Source: CAVPNY01 sp963706905
Lineage (GTDB): Bacteria; Chloroflexota; Anaerolineae; Anaerolineales; UBA4823
Assembly (NCBI GenBank): GCA_963706905.1
Contig: CAVPNY010000011.1
Location: forward strand, 186,001 to 250,000
Direction of reading: 5' to 3'
DNA: 64,000 nt
The position numbers were made by a program, and so were the translations under genes. The notes under the pieces were generated by a model. It worked only from the letters and a program-made list of their open reading frames with translations, did not search any database and was not told where the DNA came from. Positions 51,555-60,467 of this stretch are shown here, one piece after another. How positions within the stretch are numbered: position 1 is the stretch's first letter; each line of letters begins with the position of its first letter.

Positions 51555-53348
51555 ATGTCTGACAAAAAGAAAACAAGCAAGCTGATTTCCCCTTATGGTG
51601 GAACATTAGTGGATCTGTTAGTCGAAGGGGAAGAGCGGGAGGAATTGCTCGCGCGATCCAGCCAGCTACCTTCAGTCCAAATCTCGGCACGCGCGTTGTG
51701 CGATCTGGAATTATTAGCAACCGGGGCGTTTTCGCCTCTCGACCGGTTTATGAAAAAAGCAGATTACGAGCGGGTGCTCACCGAGATGCGGCTGACCAAT
51801 GGAGTACTTTTTCCTATACCAATAACACTGCCGCTTGATGAGAGCGCTTTGCCCAGTTGGGGGGAACAGATTACTTTGAGCGATACGCGCAACAACACGA
51901 TCGCTGTTATGGAGATCGAAGAGATTTATCACTACGATCCACTGCGAGAAGCACGCTTGGTATTGGGATCAACCGATCCTCGCCATCCTCTGGTTTCTGA
52001 GATGACTACCTGGGGAAAGGTATATGTATCGGGTGCGTTGAAGGTGATTGACCTGCCCAAGTATCACGATTTTGTTGACCTGCGCAGGACGCCTGCCCAG
52101 GTGCGCGCGAAATTGGCGGAGATGGGCTTTGACAAGGTCGTAGCATTCCAGACTCGCAATCCAATGCACCGTATCCATGAAGAGCTTACTAAACGAGCCG
52201 CTGAAGAAGTAGGTGGGAGCTTGTTGATCCATCCGGTTGTCGGCCTGACGAAACCCGGGGATGTTGATCATTACACGCGCGTGCGTGTCTACCGCACTCT
52301 GGCTGAAAACTACTATGACCAGAGCAAAACATTACTGAGCCTGCTCCCGCTTGCCATGCGTATGGCTGGCCCGCGCGAAGCCTTGTGGCATGCCATCATT
52401 CGCAGAAATCATGGCGCGACTCACTTCATCATCGGTCGTGACCATGCCGGACCAGGGAAGGATAGTAAGGGCATTCCTTTTTATGGGCCGTATGAGGCTC
52501 AATTGATGTTAGGGCAGTATGCTGATGAAGTGGGTGTTGAGCCAATTGAATTTAAGGAACTGGTTTACCTGGCCGATGAAGAACGCTACGAAGAACAGAA
52601 CAAAGTCCCCGAAGGCGCCCACATCTACTCGATCTCTGGCACTCAGGTTCGAGAAGATTATCTGGCGAAAGGAAAATTGCTGCCTGAATGGTTCACTCGT
52701 CCTGAAACAGCCGAGATCCTGCAACAAATGTATCCGCCGCGCCACAAGCAGGGCGTTTGTCTATGGTTTACCGGATTGAGCGGTTCGGGCAAGTCCACCA
52801 CGGCCGAGATTGTAACTTCCTTGTTGCTGGAACGTGGCCGGCAAGTTACCGTCCTGGATGGTGATGTAGTGCGGACGCATCTCTCGAAGGGGCTTGGTTT
52901 TAGCCGTGAGGACCGCGACACCAATATCTTGCGCATCGGTTTTGTGGCCAGTGAGATTGCCCGCCATGGCGGAATGGTGATCTCAGCCGCGATCAGCCCG
53001 TACCGCGCCACCCGCAATGAGGTGCGGAAGATGGCTGGTGATGAACATTTCGTGGAGATTTTTGTCGATACACCGATCGATGTTTGTGAGCAACGGGATG
53101 TCAAAGGGCTGTACGCGCGTGCCCGTCGTGGCCAAATCACTGGTTTCACGGGAGTTGATGATCCATATGAGGTTCCGGTAAACCCGGAGATCACACTCAA
53201 TACTGTTGATTTCGGCCCTGAGGAAAACGCGCGTAAGATCGTTGCTTATCTTGATGAACATGGCTACCTGCTCCCAGATATCTCGACGAATTGGAAAGTT
53301 GGGGATATTGAGGAGGAAGAAGTCCCAGTGACAGAAGCTGGGGCTTAG
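51555..53348 (+). CDS. Bifunctional ATP sulfurylase/APS kinase (PAPS synthetase)
   Basis: A 597-residue fusion. The N-terminal ATP sulfurylase (residues 1-395) shows VVAFQTRNPMHRIHEEL (about 196-212) and IGRDHAGPG (about 293-301). The C-terminal APS kinase has Walker A FTGLSGSGKST (404-414), VTVLDGDVVR, SREDRDTNILRIGFVA and GLYARARRGQITGFTGVDDPYE. It makes PAPS, the donor for the sulfotransferases at 45148 and 61357. The order sulfurylase-kinase is opposite to that of animal PAPS synthetases. An AGGAGA ribosome-binding site precedes ATG 51555. No APS/PAPS reductase is nearby, so the role is sulfation rather than assimilation. Confidence 0.95.
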   Translation: MSDKKKTSKLISPYGGTLVDLLVEGEEREELLARSSQLPSVQISARALCDLELLATGAFSPLDRFMKKADYERVLTEMRLTNGVLFPIPITLPLDESALPSWGEQITLSDTRNNTIAVMEIEEIYHYDPLREARLVLGSTDPRHPLVSEMTTWGKVYVSGALKVIDLPKYHDFVDLRRTPAQVRAKLAEMGFDKVVAFQTRNPMHRIHEELTKRAAEEVGGSLLIHPVVGLTKPGDVDHYTRVRVYRTLAENYYDQSKTLLSLLPLAMRMAGPREALWHAIIRRNHGATHFIIGRDHAGPGKDSKGIPFYGPYEAQLMLGQYADEVGVEPIEFKELVYLADEERYEEQNKVPEGAHIYSISGTQVREDYLAKGKLLPEWFTRPETAEILQQMYPPRHKQGVCLWFTGLSGSGKSTTAEIVTSLLLERGRQVTVLDGDVVRTHLSKGLGFSREDRDTNILRIGFVASEIARHGGMVISAAISPYRATRNEVRKMAGDEHFVEIFVDTPIDVCEQRDVKGLYARARRGQITGFTGVDDPYEVPVNPEITLNTVDFGPEENARKIVAYLDEHGYLLPDISTNWKVGDIEEEEVPVTEAGA

Positions 53349-53355
53349 CACACCA

Positions 53356-54216
53356 ATGGCAAAGCTGCCCGACCTGTTCAATCTATCTGGCCGGGTATCC
53401 GTCGTCACAGGCGGGGCCGGCTTATTGGGGGCAGAGTTCTGTAAAACCCTGGCCCAGGCCGGTGCCCAAGTGGTTATCGCCGATATCGATGGGGAGGCGG
53501 CTAACCTGAGAGCCGCCTCCCTCGATCGGGATTGGCCTGCCGTAGGAAAACTAGCACAATCCAGCACAAGGCGGGCGATCGGAATACCGACAGATGTCAC
53601 CTCACCGCAATCAGTGGGAGAGATGGTCAGTCGAACGCTGGATGAATTTGGTCGGTTAGACATCCTGGTTAACAGCGCAGCATTGGATCCAAAATTCGAC
53701 CTTAAACATGAAGGGTTCCAAACGCAATCATCTTCTTTCGAGGATTATCCGTTATCAGTCTGGCAGCAAGCTCTCGATGTCAATCTGACCGGAATGTTTC
53801 TGTGTTGTCAGGCAGCAGTTCGGCCGATGCTCGAGCAAGGTCAAGGCACTGTAGTGAATGTGTGCTCTATCTATGGCCTGGTAGGTCCTGATCAGCGCAT
53901 CTACCAGAAGCCAGACCAGGAACCACAGTACAAGCCGGTTTATTATTCTGTGACAAAAGCAGGTGTTCTCGGGCTGACTCGCTATATGGCAACGTATTAT
54001 GCGGGAAAAAACCTGCGTGTAAACGCATTGACGCCGGGGGGTGTGTACAACGATCATGACGAGTCTTTCGTTCAGGCTTATTCGGCTCGAGCAGTGATTG
54101 GTCGCATGGCCAAGAGCGATGAATTAAATGGCGCATTGCTTTTCCTTGTCTCAGATGCCTCAGCCTATATGACCGGATCAAACCTGGTTGTTGACGGAGG
54201 TTGGACTGCTTGGTAG
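53356..54216 (+). CDS. Short-chain dehydrogenase/reductase, PtmA-like
   Basis: A 286-residue classical SDR with the NAD(P) motif TGGAGLLGAEFCKTLA, the NSAA motif LVNSAALDPKFDL, and a catalytic Ser-Tyr-Lys (CSIYG, then YYSVTKAGVLGLTRYMA). The C-terminus ends NLVVDGGWTAW. An SDR of this type (PtmA) belongs to legionaminic-acid loci in Campylobacter, and here it directly precedes a CMP-nonulosonate synthetase. The role is inferred from that context. It overlaps the next gene. Confidence 0.85.
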   Translation: MAKLPDLFNLSGRVSVVTGGAGLLGAEFCKTLAQAGAQVVIADIDGEAANLRAASLDRDWPAVGKLAQSSTRRAIGIPTDVTSPQSVGEMVSRTLDEFGRLDILVNSAALDPKFDLKHEGFQTQSSSFEDYPLSVWQQALDVNLTGMFLCCQAAVRPMLEQGQGTVVNVCSIYGLVGPDQRIYQKPDQEPQYKPVYYSVTKAGVLGLTRYMATYYAGKNLRVNALTPGGVYNDHDESFVQAYSARAVIGRMAKSDELNGALLFLVSDASAYMTGSNLVVDGGWTAW

Positions 54217-54962
54217 CTGATATCGAAGTACTGGCAGTCATCCCCGCGCGCGGCGGCTCAAAAAGCATCCCCAGGAAGAATATCCGCTCACTTGCGGGAT
54301 ACCCTTTGATCGCCTACAGTATCGCGGCCGGATTGGCTGCTGAAACTGTCAGTCGGGTGATTGTGTCGACGGATGATAAAGAGATAGCCCGGATAGCTCA
54401 TAAATACGGGGGGGAAGCACCGTTCATTCGTCCGCTCTCATTAGCAATGGATGATACGCCTGATTTACCTGTATTCGAACATGTCCTGACATGGCTGGAT
54501 GAAAACGAAGGTTACCAGCCACAGATTATTGTCCAGTTGCGTCCTACTTCGCCTTTCCGGAGAACCTGGCACATCGACCAGGCAGTATTGCGCTTGATTG
54601 AATGCCCTGAAGCCGACGCAGTGCGTACTGTGTGTGTGCCTTTCCAGAATCCGTTCAAAATGTGGAAGATTGATCCAGAGGGCTATCTTCAGCCATTGAT
54701 CGATATCAGTGTTCCCGAGGCTTATAATCTACCACGCCAGGTATTGCCAGATGTATATTGGCAAACAGGTTATGTCGATGCGGTTTGGGCGGATACTATC
54801 CTGACCAAGCACTCTATGACGGGCGATGCTATTTTGCCATTGTTGATTGGCACAGAAGAGTGGATCGACATCGACTCTCCAGATGATTGGCGGCGAGCGG
54901 AGCGGCTCCTGGAAAGCGGTGAAATCACCTGGGGGGATTTAGGATTTCGGATTGATGATTGA
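54210..54962 (+). CDS. CMP-nonulosonate cytidylyltransferase, NeuA-like
   Basis: A 250-residue enzyme from TTG 54210, which has GGAGG 9 bases upstream and overlaps the SDR stop. VLAVIPARGGSKSIPRKNIRSLAGYPLIAYSI, VSRVIVSTDDKEIARIAHKYG and VQLRPTSPFRRTWHIDQAV are the canonical acylneuraminate cytidylyltransferase motifs, and EEWIDIDSPDDWRRAERLL ends the catalytic core. It probably activates the product of the NeuB fusion at 56877 as its CMP derivative. The stop codon lies inside an inverted repeat. Confidence 0.9.
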   Translation: MVADIEVLAVIPARGGSKSIPRKNIRSLAGYPLIAYSIAAGLAAETVSRVIVSTDDKEIARIAHKYGGEAPFIRPLSLAMDDTPDLPVFEHVLTWLDENEGYQPQIIVQLRPTSPFRRTWHIDQAVLRLIECPEADAVRTVCVPFQNPFKMWKIDPEGYLQPLIDISVPEAYNLPRQVLPDVYWQTGYVDAVWADTILTKHSMTGDAILPLLIGTEEWIDIDSPDDWRRAERLLESGEITWGDLGFRIDD

Positions 54963-54996
54963 GGATCGTAAATTAGTTTTGATCCAATCGTCAATC
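54950..54996 (+). repeat. Imperfect inverted repeat spanning the stop codon
   Basis: Arms 54950-54967 and 54981-54996 pair over 16 base pairs with two single-base bulges and one G-T pair, around a 13-base AT-rich loop. The left arm includes the TGA stop of the cytidylyltransferase gene. No T run follows, so it is not a standard intrinsic terminator, but it could stabilise or end the upstream transcript. Confidence 0.45.
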
Positions 54997-55177
54997 ACGA
55001 AGTAAACGCTTATCAGATAAGCTGTAATATTTATTGTGAAGACATCCGTTTATTTGTGTTGGCATCGCTGCTCCACTTATAAATAGAGGTCGTCTTCTAT
55101 TCTCAAGGCGCTTTCAGACAAGCACATCAAGTTAACTTACCCAATTAGCTATTAACAACTATACGAGAGCTTGGAGT
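54963..55177 (+). promoter_or_regulatory. Longest intergenic gap (215 bases): palindrome and possible promoter
   Basis: After the inverted repeat, a perfect palindrome GCTTATC-A-GATAAGC occupies 55008-55022 and is followed at once by TGTAATATT (55023-55031), a fair extended -10 sequence. An operator-over-promoter arrangement for the low-GC membrane protein gene is possible. Nothing else is recognised. The gap is AT-rich compared with flanking genes. Confidence 0.4.
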
Positions 55178-56749
55178 ATGCTTCGCAAATTCATCACGGG
55201 CTATGGAGTCCCCATTGCGGCGATTTGTCTCGTCAATCTTATTCTTTATATCAATACAGTTAGACTATTCTTTTGGGCGGATGATTTTATCATGCTCAAA
55301 CTGATTAAAGATTACTCTTTAGCGGATTATTTCAGAGCAGGGATACTGGGTGATTATGCAAACGATCAGATAATGAAATATCTGTATATCGGGAGTGTAT
55401 TTCGACCTATCACTCATTATTTTTATTGGAAACTCGGCTGGCTAATGTTCAACCTAAATCCGATTGGGTATCACTCGATAAACCTTCTTGTCCATATCGC
55501 CAATTCTCTACTGGTGTTTTGGCTGAGCATATTAATTTGCCGTTCTAAACTTGCCTCTTTTATAGCCTCCATTTTGTATGCCTCCGCTGTTTATATTCAT
55601 ATCAATCCACTGATCCGGCTCTTCATTGTTAATGAATCCTTGTGCGCACTTTTTTTGCTCGTTTCGTTTATTCTATACATTCTGGCATCCTCAGGGAGAA
55701 CTACTGAGGCAGTCAGGAAATCCTGGCCTTACCTTGGACTGTCAATCTTCAGCTTCGGACTTGCCCTGCTGAGCGATGAAAGAGCCATCGTATTCCCCGT
55801 TATTTTGATTCTATACGATTTACTCATTGAGAATAAGCATGCAACAAGTCTTATTGTATTCACCAAATTCATGGCAAAAAAGTGGGTGCCTTATTGGGTT
55901 TTAAGCCTCTTTTACCTTCTCATTCGCTCGCCAATGATCATCCAGGCGATAACTGTCCCTGGTGGGCGTTATGAGTTTCGGTTGAGGTCCGATATTCCGA
56001 TGAAGTATTATATAGGATTCAAATGGACCTTTTTTGAATACATCAGACCAATTGAGCTGATCGTCGAAAGAATGGTCCCCCACGTCCGATTCGACCGGGC
56101 AGCGATGTGGATAGTATATGTTGGTGCCCTGATTGTGCTGATCTTTGTCTTGCTCAAATTTCGCTGGACGTTAGTAAGAAATTTCTCCTTCAGATTGACT
56201 CTCTTTGGAGTCTCTCTATTCCTCTTGTTCCCAGCTCCAATCATGATGGCTGAGCCTTTTGGAGCTCAGTACTTTACCATGGGGGCAATCGGCCTGTGTA
56301 TTGTAGTGGGATACTTCATTGCTCTGGCACTTGAGAGAATTAATAATCAAAGAATTCGATTGATTGTGCTGGGAATACTTTTGGTAATTACAGTTTTAGG
56401 AGCGCTTCGTCTGGCACGGGGATATATGAATAATCCATCAGGAATACCTCAGCGTGCGATTTTATCACGGCAGTTAATCGAATTGCTGGAGGCAAAACAA
56501 GTGGATGTTTCCAGGTACGATGCGATCTACCTGATCGGATTTCCGGAAAAATTGTTTGCCAATTCCTTGTTCATCATAGAATTTGCCGCCTTCGAGCTTT
56601 TTTTGGGTCATCCGGCGATGGTTTATCAGGGGGAAAATATCGAGACTCAGCTGGCCGATTGTCAGAAAGTGTTGATTGTCGATTACCAACATGCCGATAC
56701 GCTTCATGAGACCACGCTTCCGTTTGGATGCGAAACAGGCAATCCTTAA
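55178..56749 (+). CDS. Low-GC polytopic membrane protein, GT-C-like
   Basis: A 523-residue protein with about 12 hydrophobic segments and an acidic pair D35-D36 (FFWADDFIMLKLI) after the first helix, then FRPITHYFYWKLGWLMFNLNPIGYHSINLLVHIANSLLVFW, as in O-mannosyltransferase-like GT-C proteins. Three sampled 60-base lines (from 55201, 55501 and 56101) hold 24, 23 and 25 G+C, about 40%, against 45-50% in neighbours and more in the housekeeping genes. This suggests separate acquisition. A final short soluble domain ends in a Cys-containing tail. Confidence 0.68.
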   Translation: MLRKFITGYGVPIAAICLVNLILYINTVRLFFWADDFIMLKLIKDYSLADYFRAGILGDYANDQIMKYLYIGSVFRPITHYFYWKLGWLMFNLNPIGYHSINLLVHIANSLLVFWLSILICRSKLASFIASILYASAVYIHINPLIRLFIVNESLCALFLLVSFILYILASSGRTTEAVRKSWPYLGLSIFSFGLALLSDERAIVFPVILILYDLLIENKHATSLIVFTKFMAKKWVPYWVLSLFYLLIRSPMIIQAITVPGGRYEFRLRSDIPMKYYIGFKWTFFEYIRPIELIVERMVPHVRFDRAAMWIVYVGALIVLIFVLLKFRWTLVRNFSFRLTLFGVSLFLLFPAPIMMAEPFGAQYFTMGAIGLCIVVGYFIALALERINNQRIRLIVLGILLVITVLGALRLARGYMNNPSGIPQRAILSRQLIELLEAKQVDVSRYDAIYLIGFPEKLFANSLFIIEFAAFELFLGHPAMVYQGENIETQLADCQKVLIVDYQHADTLHETTLPFGCETGNP

Positions 56750-56825
56750 CTTGGCAGGTCGCAAATGGGCGGAACTGGCTCCAGTTAAAACTGCCCTCCC
56801 GATGTCCTCAGATTCGATAGCATGC

Positions 56826-56855
56826 TTGTTCACCGCGTACAATAATACTTATACT
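56826..56855 (+). promoter_or_regulatory. Possible promoter of the NeuB-fusion gene
   Basis: TTGTTC at 56826-56831, an 18-base spacer and TATACT at 56850-56855. Transcription would start near 56862, leaving a leader of about 15 bases that contains the AAGGAGG ribosome-binding site (56865-56871) before ATG 56877. Confidence 0.4.
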
Positions 56856-56876
56856 TAATGAATGAAGGAGGCTTGC

Positions 56877-58796
56877 ATGCCTGCCATTAAAATTGGCGAC
56901 CGCCTGATTGGTGACGGTCACCCAACTTATGTAATCGCCGAAATTGGCATTAACCACAATGGAATCCTTCCACTTGCCATAGAATTGATTGACACGGCGG
57001 TTGATGCTGGCGCGGATGCGGTCAAGTTCCAGAAGCGCAGCCTGGAACACCTATACGCCAGGAAATACCTCGAAAACGCGAATTCGGGTGAGAAAACCCT
57101 GCGTTATCTGTTGCCAATCCTGCAAAAAGTTGAGCTGCCCGACTCGGCCTATTACCAGTTGGTGGATTATTGCAAAAAGAAAAAGATTACTTTCTTATGC
57201 TCAGCATTTGATATAGAGAGTGTTGACTTTCTTGAGACCTTGGATATCCCGGCGTATAAAGTTGCCTCCGCCGACCTGACTAATCTGCCATTATTAGATC
57301 ACTTGGTTAAGAAAAAAAAGCCGCTTATCCTCTCCACCGGGATGTCACGCATGGAGGAGGTAGAGACGACGGTAGCCTTTCTGAAGGATCGACAGGCTGA
57401 GTTTGCGCTTTTACATTGTAACAGTACCTATCCAGCAGCATTTGAGGATATCAATTTGCGCTTTATGGAACGGCTGCGCCAATTTGACGTGCCAGTGGGC
57501 TATTCCGGACATGAGCGAGGAATAGCTGTATCGACCGTTGCTGCTGCTTTAGGTGCCAATATCCTTGAGCGGCATATCACCCTTGATCGGACGATGGATG
57601 GACCAGACCATGCAGCCAGCCTTGAGCCACAAGGTTTCAAGAAGATGGTGCGGGATATTCACCAGGTTGGATTGGCAATGGGAGCCGGCGAGGAGAAGTT
57701 TATCTCCCGCGGAGAAATTCTAAACAGGGAGGTGTTGGGGAAGTGTCTGGTGGCAAACTGCACCATCCAGCCGGGAGAGCGGATCACTGCTGAGATGGTC
57801 GCCGTGAAAGGGCCTGCCCTGGGCCTTTCTCCGCAGCGTTACCCCGAACTGGTAGGAAGAATCGCTTCAAGGGTGATTGAAGAGGATGAGCCTTTCCATG
57901 ACAGTGACCTGGGCCTGGAAGTCAGCCTGGATTTGGAACATACCTTGCCGATGGAATGGGGATTCACGGTCCGTTTTCGCGATTTTGAAGAAGTTCTGGA
58001 TTACCATCCGCTCATGCTGGAGTTTCATTTCACAGATCAGGATCTAGATGAGCATTATCCAGGCGAGCATCGCTCCTTGAAGCTTGTGGTGCATGCTCCA
58101 GAGTTTTTCGAACGAACACTGGTCGATCTGTGTGCTCTAGATGAGCGAGTGCGTCGTGCCTCAGTCGAGTTGATCCAAAAGAGCATCAACCTGACGCGCG
58201 AGATGGCGCCATACTTTGTTGATACACCTAAGGTAGTGGTACACACTGGTGGTATGAGCCTTGATCATCCGATTGATGAGCGGAAGGCGTTGTACGATAG
58301 CTTGCGCATATCTGTAGAAGAACTAGATTATGCAGGGGTAGAGTTCCTGTTGGAAAATCTGCCCCCCCATCCCTGGTATTTTGGTGGTCAATGGCTGACC
58401 AATGCCTTTATGGATGCTTACGAGATCCGTGATTTCATTCGACCTCTGGGATTAAACATTTGTTTTGATACATCACACTCCAAGTTGTATTGCAATTGGG
58501 CGCACCAGGATTTTTACGAGCAGGTTCAGATCTTATTGCCATACACCCGTCATCTCCACCTTTCGGATGGAGCGGGATTGGATGGCGAGGGGCTTCAAAT
58601 CGGTGAAGGAACTATTGATTGGGTGCATTTCTTCCAGGTGATTGGGGCTGGAAGACCAGACGGTTATCATGGAACGATGATCCCGGAGATCTGGCGTGGC
58701 CACCAGCGCAACAATGAGGGCTTTTTGATCGCCATCCGACGGCTTTCTGAATCTTATTACAAGGCTCAAGAAACTCTTGGCATATCGGCGAGATAA
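56877..58796 (+). CDS. Three-domain nonulosonate synthase: NeuB, SAF and sugar-isomerase-like TIM barrel
   Basis: A 639-residue fusion from ATG 56877, with AAGGAGG five bases upstream (ATG 56862 is in frame but precedes this site). The NeuB barrel (about 1-255) has AEIGINHNG, ADAVKFQKR, FLCSAFDIESVDFL, STGMSRMEEVE, HCNSTYPA, GYSGHERGIAVSTVAAALGANILERHITLDRTMDGPDHAASL. The SAF domain covers about 275-345. A third domain (about 360-620) is a xylose-isomerase/AP-endonuclease-like barrel with HTGGMSL, VEFLLENLPPHP, CFDTSHSKLYC, HLHLSDGAGLDGEG and MIPEIWRG, which supplies the expected metal-binding Glu, Asp and His residues. It could epimerise or isomerise the hexose acceptor, or act on the product. 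Confidence 0.9.
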   Translation: MPAIKIGDRLIGDGHPTYVIAEIGINHNGILPLAIELIDTAVDAGADAVKFQKRSLEHLYARKYLENANSGEKTLRYLLPILQKVELPDSAYYQLVDYCKKKKITFLCSAFDIESVDFLETLDIPAYKVASADLTNLPLLDHLVKKKKPLILSTGMSRMEEVETTVAFLKDRQAEFALLHCNSTYPAAFEDINLRFMERLRQFDVPVGYSGHERGIAVSTVAAALGANILERHITLDRTMDGPDHAASLEPQGFKKMVRDIHQVGLAMGAGEEKFISRGEILNREVLGKCLVANCTIQPGERITAEMVAVKGPALGLSPQRYPELVGRIASRVIEEDEPFHDSDLGLEVSLDLEHTLPMEWGFTVRFRDFEEVLDYHPLMLEFHFTDQDLDEHYPGEHRSLKLVVHAPEFFERTLVDLCALDERVRRASVELIQKSINLTREMAPYFVDTPKVVVHTGGMSLDHPIDERKALYDSLRISVEELDYAGVEFLLENLPPHPWYFGGQWLTNAFMDAYEIRDFIRPLGLNICFDTSHSKLYCNWAHQDFYEQVQILLPYTRHLHLSDGAGLDGEGLQIGEGTIDWVHFFQVIGAGRPDGYHGTMIPEIWRGHQRNNEGFLIAIRRLSESYYKAQETLGISAR

Positions 58797-58827
58797 TTGC
58801 TAACCAGCAGCATGGATTTTCTTCTTC

Positions 58828-60462
58828 ATGAGCAATCGAAATCTATTGTCCAGGCTTAACCTGGCGATAGCTGAAAAGCAAGGGCACAGGCGTCTGTTTC
58901 AGGCTACCCGCCAGATTGCTGGCAAGGCAAGACCCAAACCTGGACAACCGACTGTTGCTTTTTTCGTCGCTTCCACCCGCATCGGGCATATGAGCCTGAA
59001 TGCAGCATTTGCGTACCTGTCAGCGTGTGGGTTACAGGTGGCAGGGCTGCCAGTGGTGTATTTTGGATGCAAAGCCGGGATGAGTCGTTGCGTACTGGGC
59101 ACTGATCCAGATCAGCCCCAGAAGCCGCCACCGTGCCAAAGCTGCATTGCTGAATCTCAGCGTCTCTTCTTGAATGCACCAACCATCTGGTTTGCGTATA
59201 AAGAAGATGATCGGCTTGCTCGTCTCATGAATAACCTGTCCGTCCAGGAGTTAAGCCAACTTACTTACAGACTACCCGGATCGAGTAGCGGGAATTCTCA
59301 AATTCCCTTAGGAAAATTAGCCCTGCCATCATTGCGCTGGGCTTTACGCCGCCACCATCTCCAAGATGATGAACCTACCCGTTTCCTCTTTCGACAGTAC
59401 ATCCTATCAGCCTGGCTGATTGCTAATGAGTTTAGAAACTTCCTGGACCAGGCAGAGCCGGATGTGTTAGTGGTATTTAATGGCATCCTGTTCCCGGAAG
59501 CGACCGCGCGTTGGATAGCTCAGCAAAAGGGATTGCGGGTGATCACTCACGAAGTTGGTTTCCAACCCTTTTCAGCATTCTTCACCGAGGGAGAAGCAAC
59601 AGCTTATCCAATTGAGATTCCTGCGGATTTTGAATTAACGGGCGAGCAAAACACTCGCCTGGATGCTTATCTGGAAAAGCGATTCCAGGGTCAGTTCACG
59701 ATGGCTGGGATCTGTTTTTGGCCCGAGATGCGCGGGCTGGATGACGCTTTCAACCAGCGAGCTATTCAGTTTAAAAAAATCGTACCTGTGTTTTCCAATG
59801 TAATCTACGATACCAGCCAGGTACATGCGAACTCAGTTTTCCCACATATGTTTGCCTGGCTTGACCTGGTGAAGGAAATAATCCAGGCGCACCCTGAGAC
59901 GCTCTTCGTGATCCGCGCCCATCCAGATGAACTGCGCCCAGGCAAGGTGAGTCGAGAGAGTGTTCCAGAGTGGGTGGCAAGAAATGGCCTGGATACCTGG
60001 CAGAATGTGCTGTTTGTCAATGCGACTGAATACCTGAGCTCTTATGAATTGATCCAACGATCGCAATTTGTAATGGTCTACAATTCATCGATCGGTTTAG
60101 AAGCATCACTTATGGGCAAAGCGGTGATTTGCGGGGGAAATGCCCGATATACAGTCTATCCGACGGTTCACTTCCCTGATTCACCGGAAGCGTATCGCGA
60201 GTTGGCAGAGCAGTTCCTCGATGCTGCCCAACCGGTGGAAGCCCCAAATGAGTACATCAGGCATTCTAGGCGTTTCATGTATTATCAGCTCTATCGAGCA
60301 TCGTTACCATTCGGTGAATTTATCGAGCAGGATATCTTGCCTGGTTATGTCCGGTTAAAACGATTTCGTTGGGATAACCTGGCGCCTGACCGATGCCAGA
60401 CTGTGAAAGTCTTACTGAATGGGATCGCGCACGGTGAACCATTCTTATTACATGAGGATTGA
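58828..60462 (+). CDS. Capsule-polysaccharide-type glycosyltransferase, KpsS/KpsC-like
   Basis: A 544-residue soluble protein. VAFFVASTRIGHMSLNAAFAYLSACGLQVAGLPVVYFG, then a cysteine cluster (C90, C97, C100 region PPPCQSCIAES), RFLFRQYILSAWLIANEFRNFLDQAEPDVLVVFNG, VITHEVGFQPFSAFF, FVIRAHPDELRPGK and SQFVMVYNSSIGLEASLMGKAVICGGNARYT follow the same plan as the protein at 32104. Members of the capsule polysaccharide biosynthesis family that have been characterised use CMP-activated ulosonic acids, so transfer of the nonulosonate made by the preceding gene is a reasonable hypothesis. Confidence 0.65.
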   Translation: MSNRNLLSRLNLAIAEKQGHRRLFQATRQIAGKARPKPGQPTVAFFVASTRIGHMSLNAAFAYLSACGLQVAGLPVVYFGCKAGMSRCVLGTDPDQPQKPPPCQSCIAESQRLFLNAPTIWFAYKEDDRLARLMNNLSVQELSQLTYRLPGSSSGNSQIPLGKLALPSLRWALRRHHLQDDEPTRFLFRQYILSAWLIANEFRNFLDQAEPDVLVVFNGILFPEATARWIAQQKGLRVITHEVGFQPFSAFFTEGEATAYPIEIPADFELTGEQNTRLDAYLEKRFQGQFTMAGICFWPEMRGLDDAFNQRAIQFKKIVPVFSNVIYDTSQVHANSVFPHMFAWLDLVKEIIQAHPETLFVIRAHPDELRPGKVSRESVPEWVARNGLDTWQNVLFVNATEYLSSYELIQRSQFVMVYNSSIGLEASLMGKAVICGGNARYTVYPTVHFPDSPEAYRELAEQFLDAAQPVEAPNEYIRHSRRFMYYQLYRASLPFGEFIEQDILPGYVRLKRFRWDNLAPDRCQTVKVLLNGIAHGEPFLLHED

Positions 60463-60467
60463 TTAAT

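Noticed and set aside
52658..53200. 180-codon minus-strand frame
   Set aside because: Antisense to the APS kinase domain, where GC-rich codons keep the reverse frame open; low-complexity Arg/Ser-rich product.
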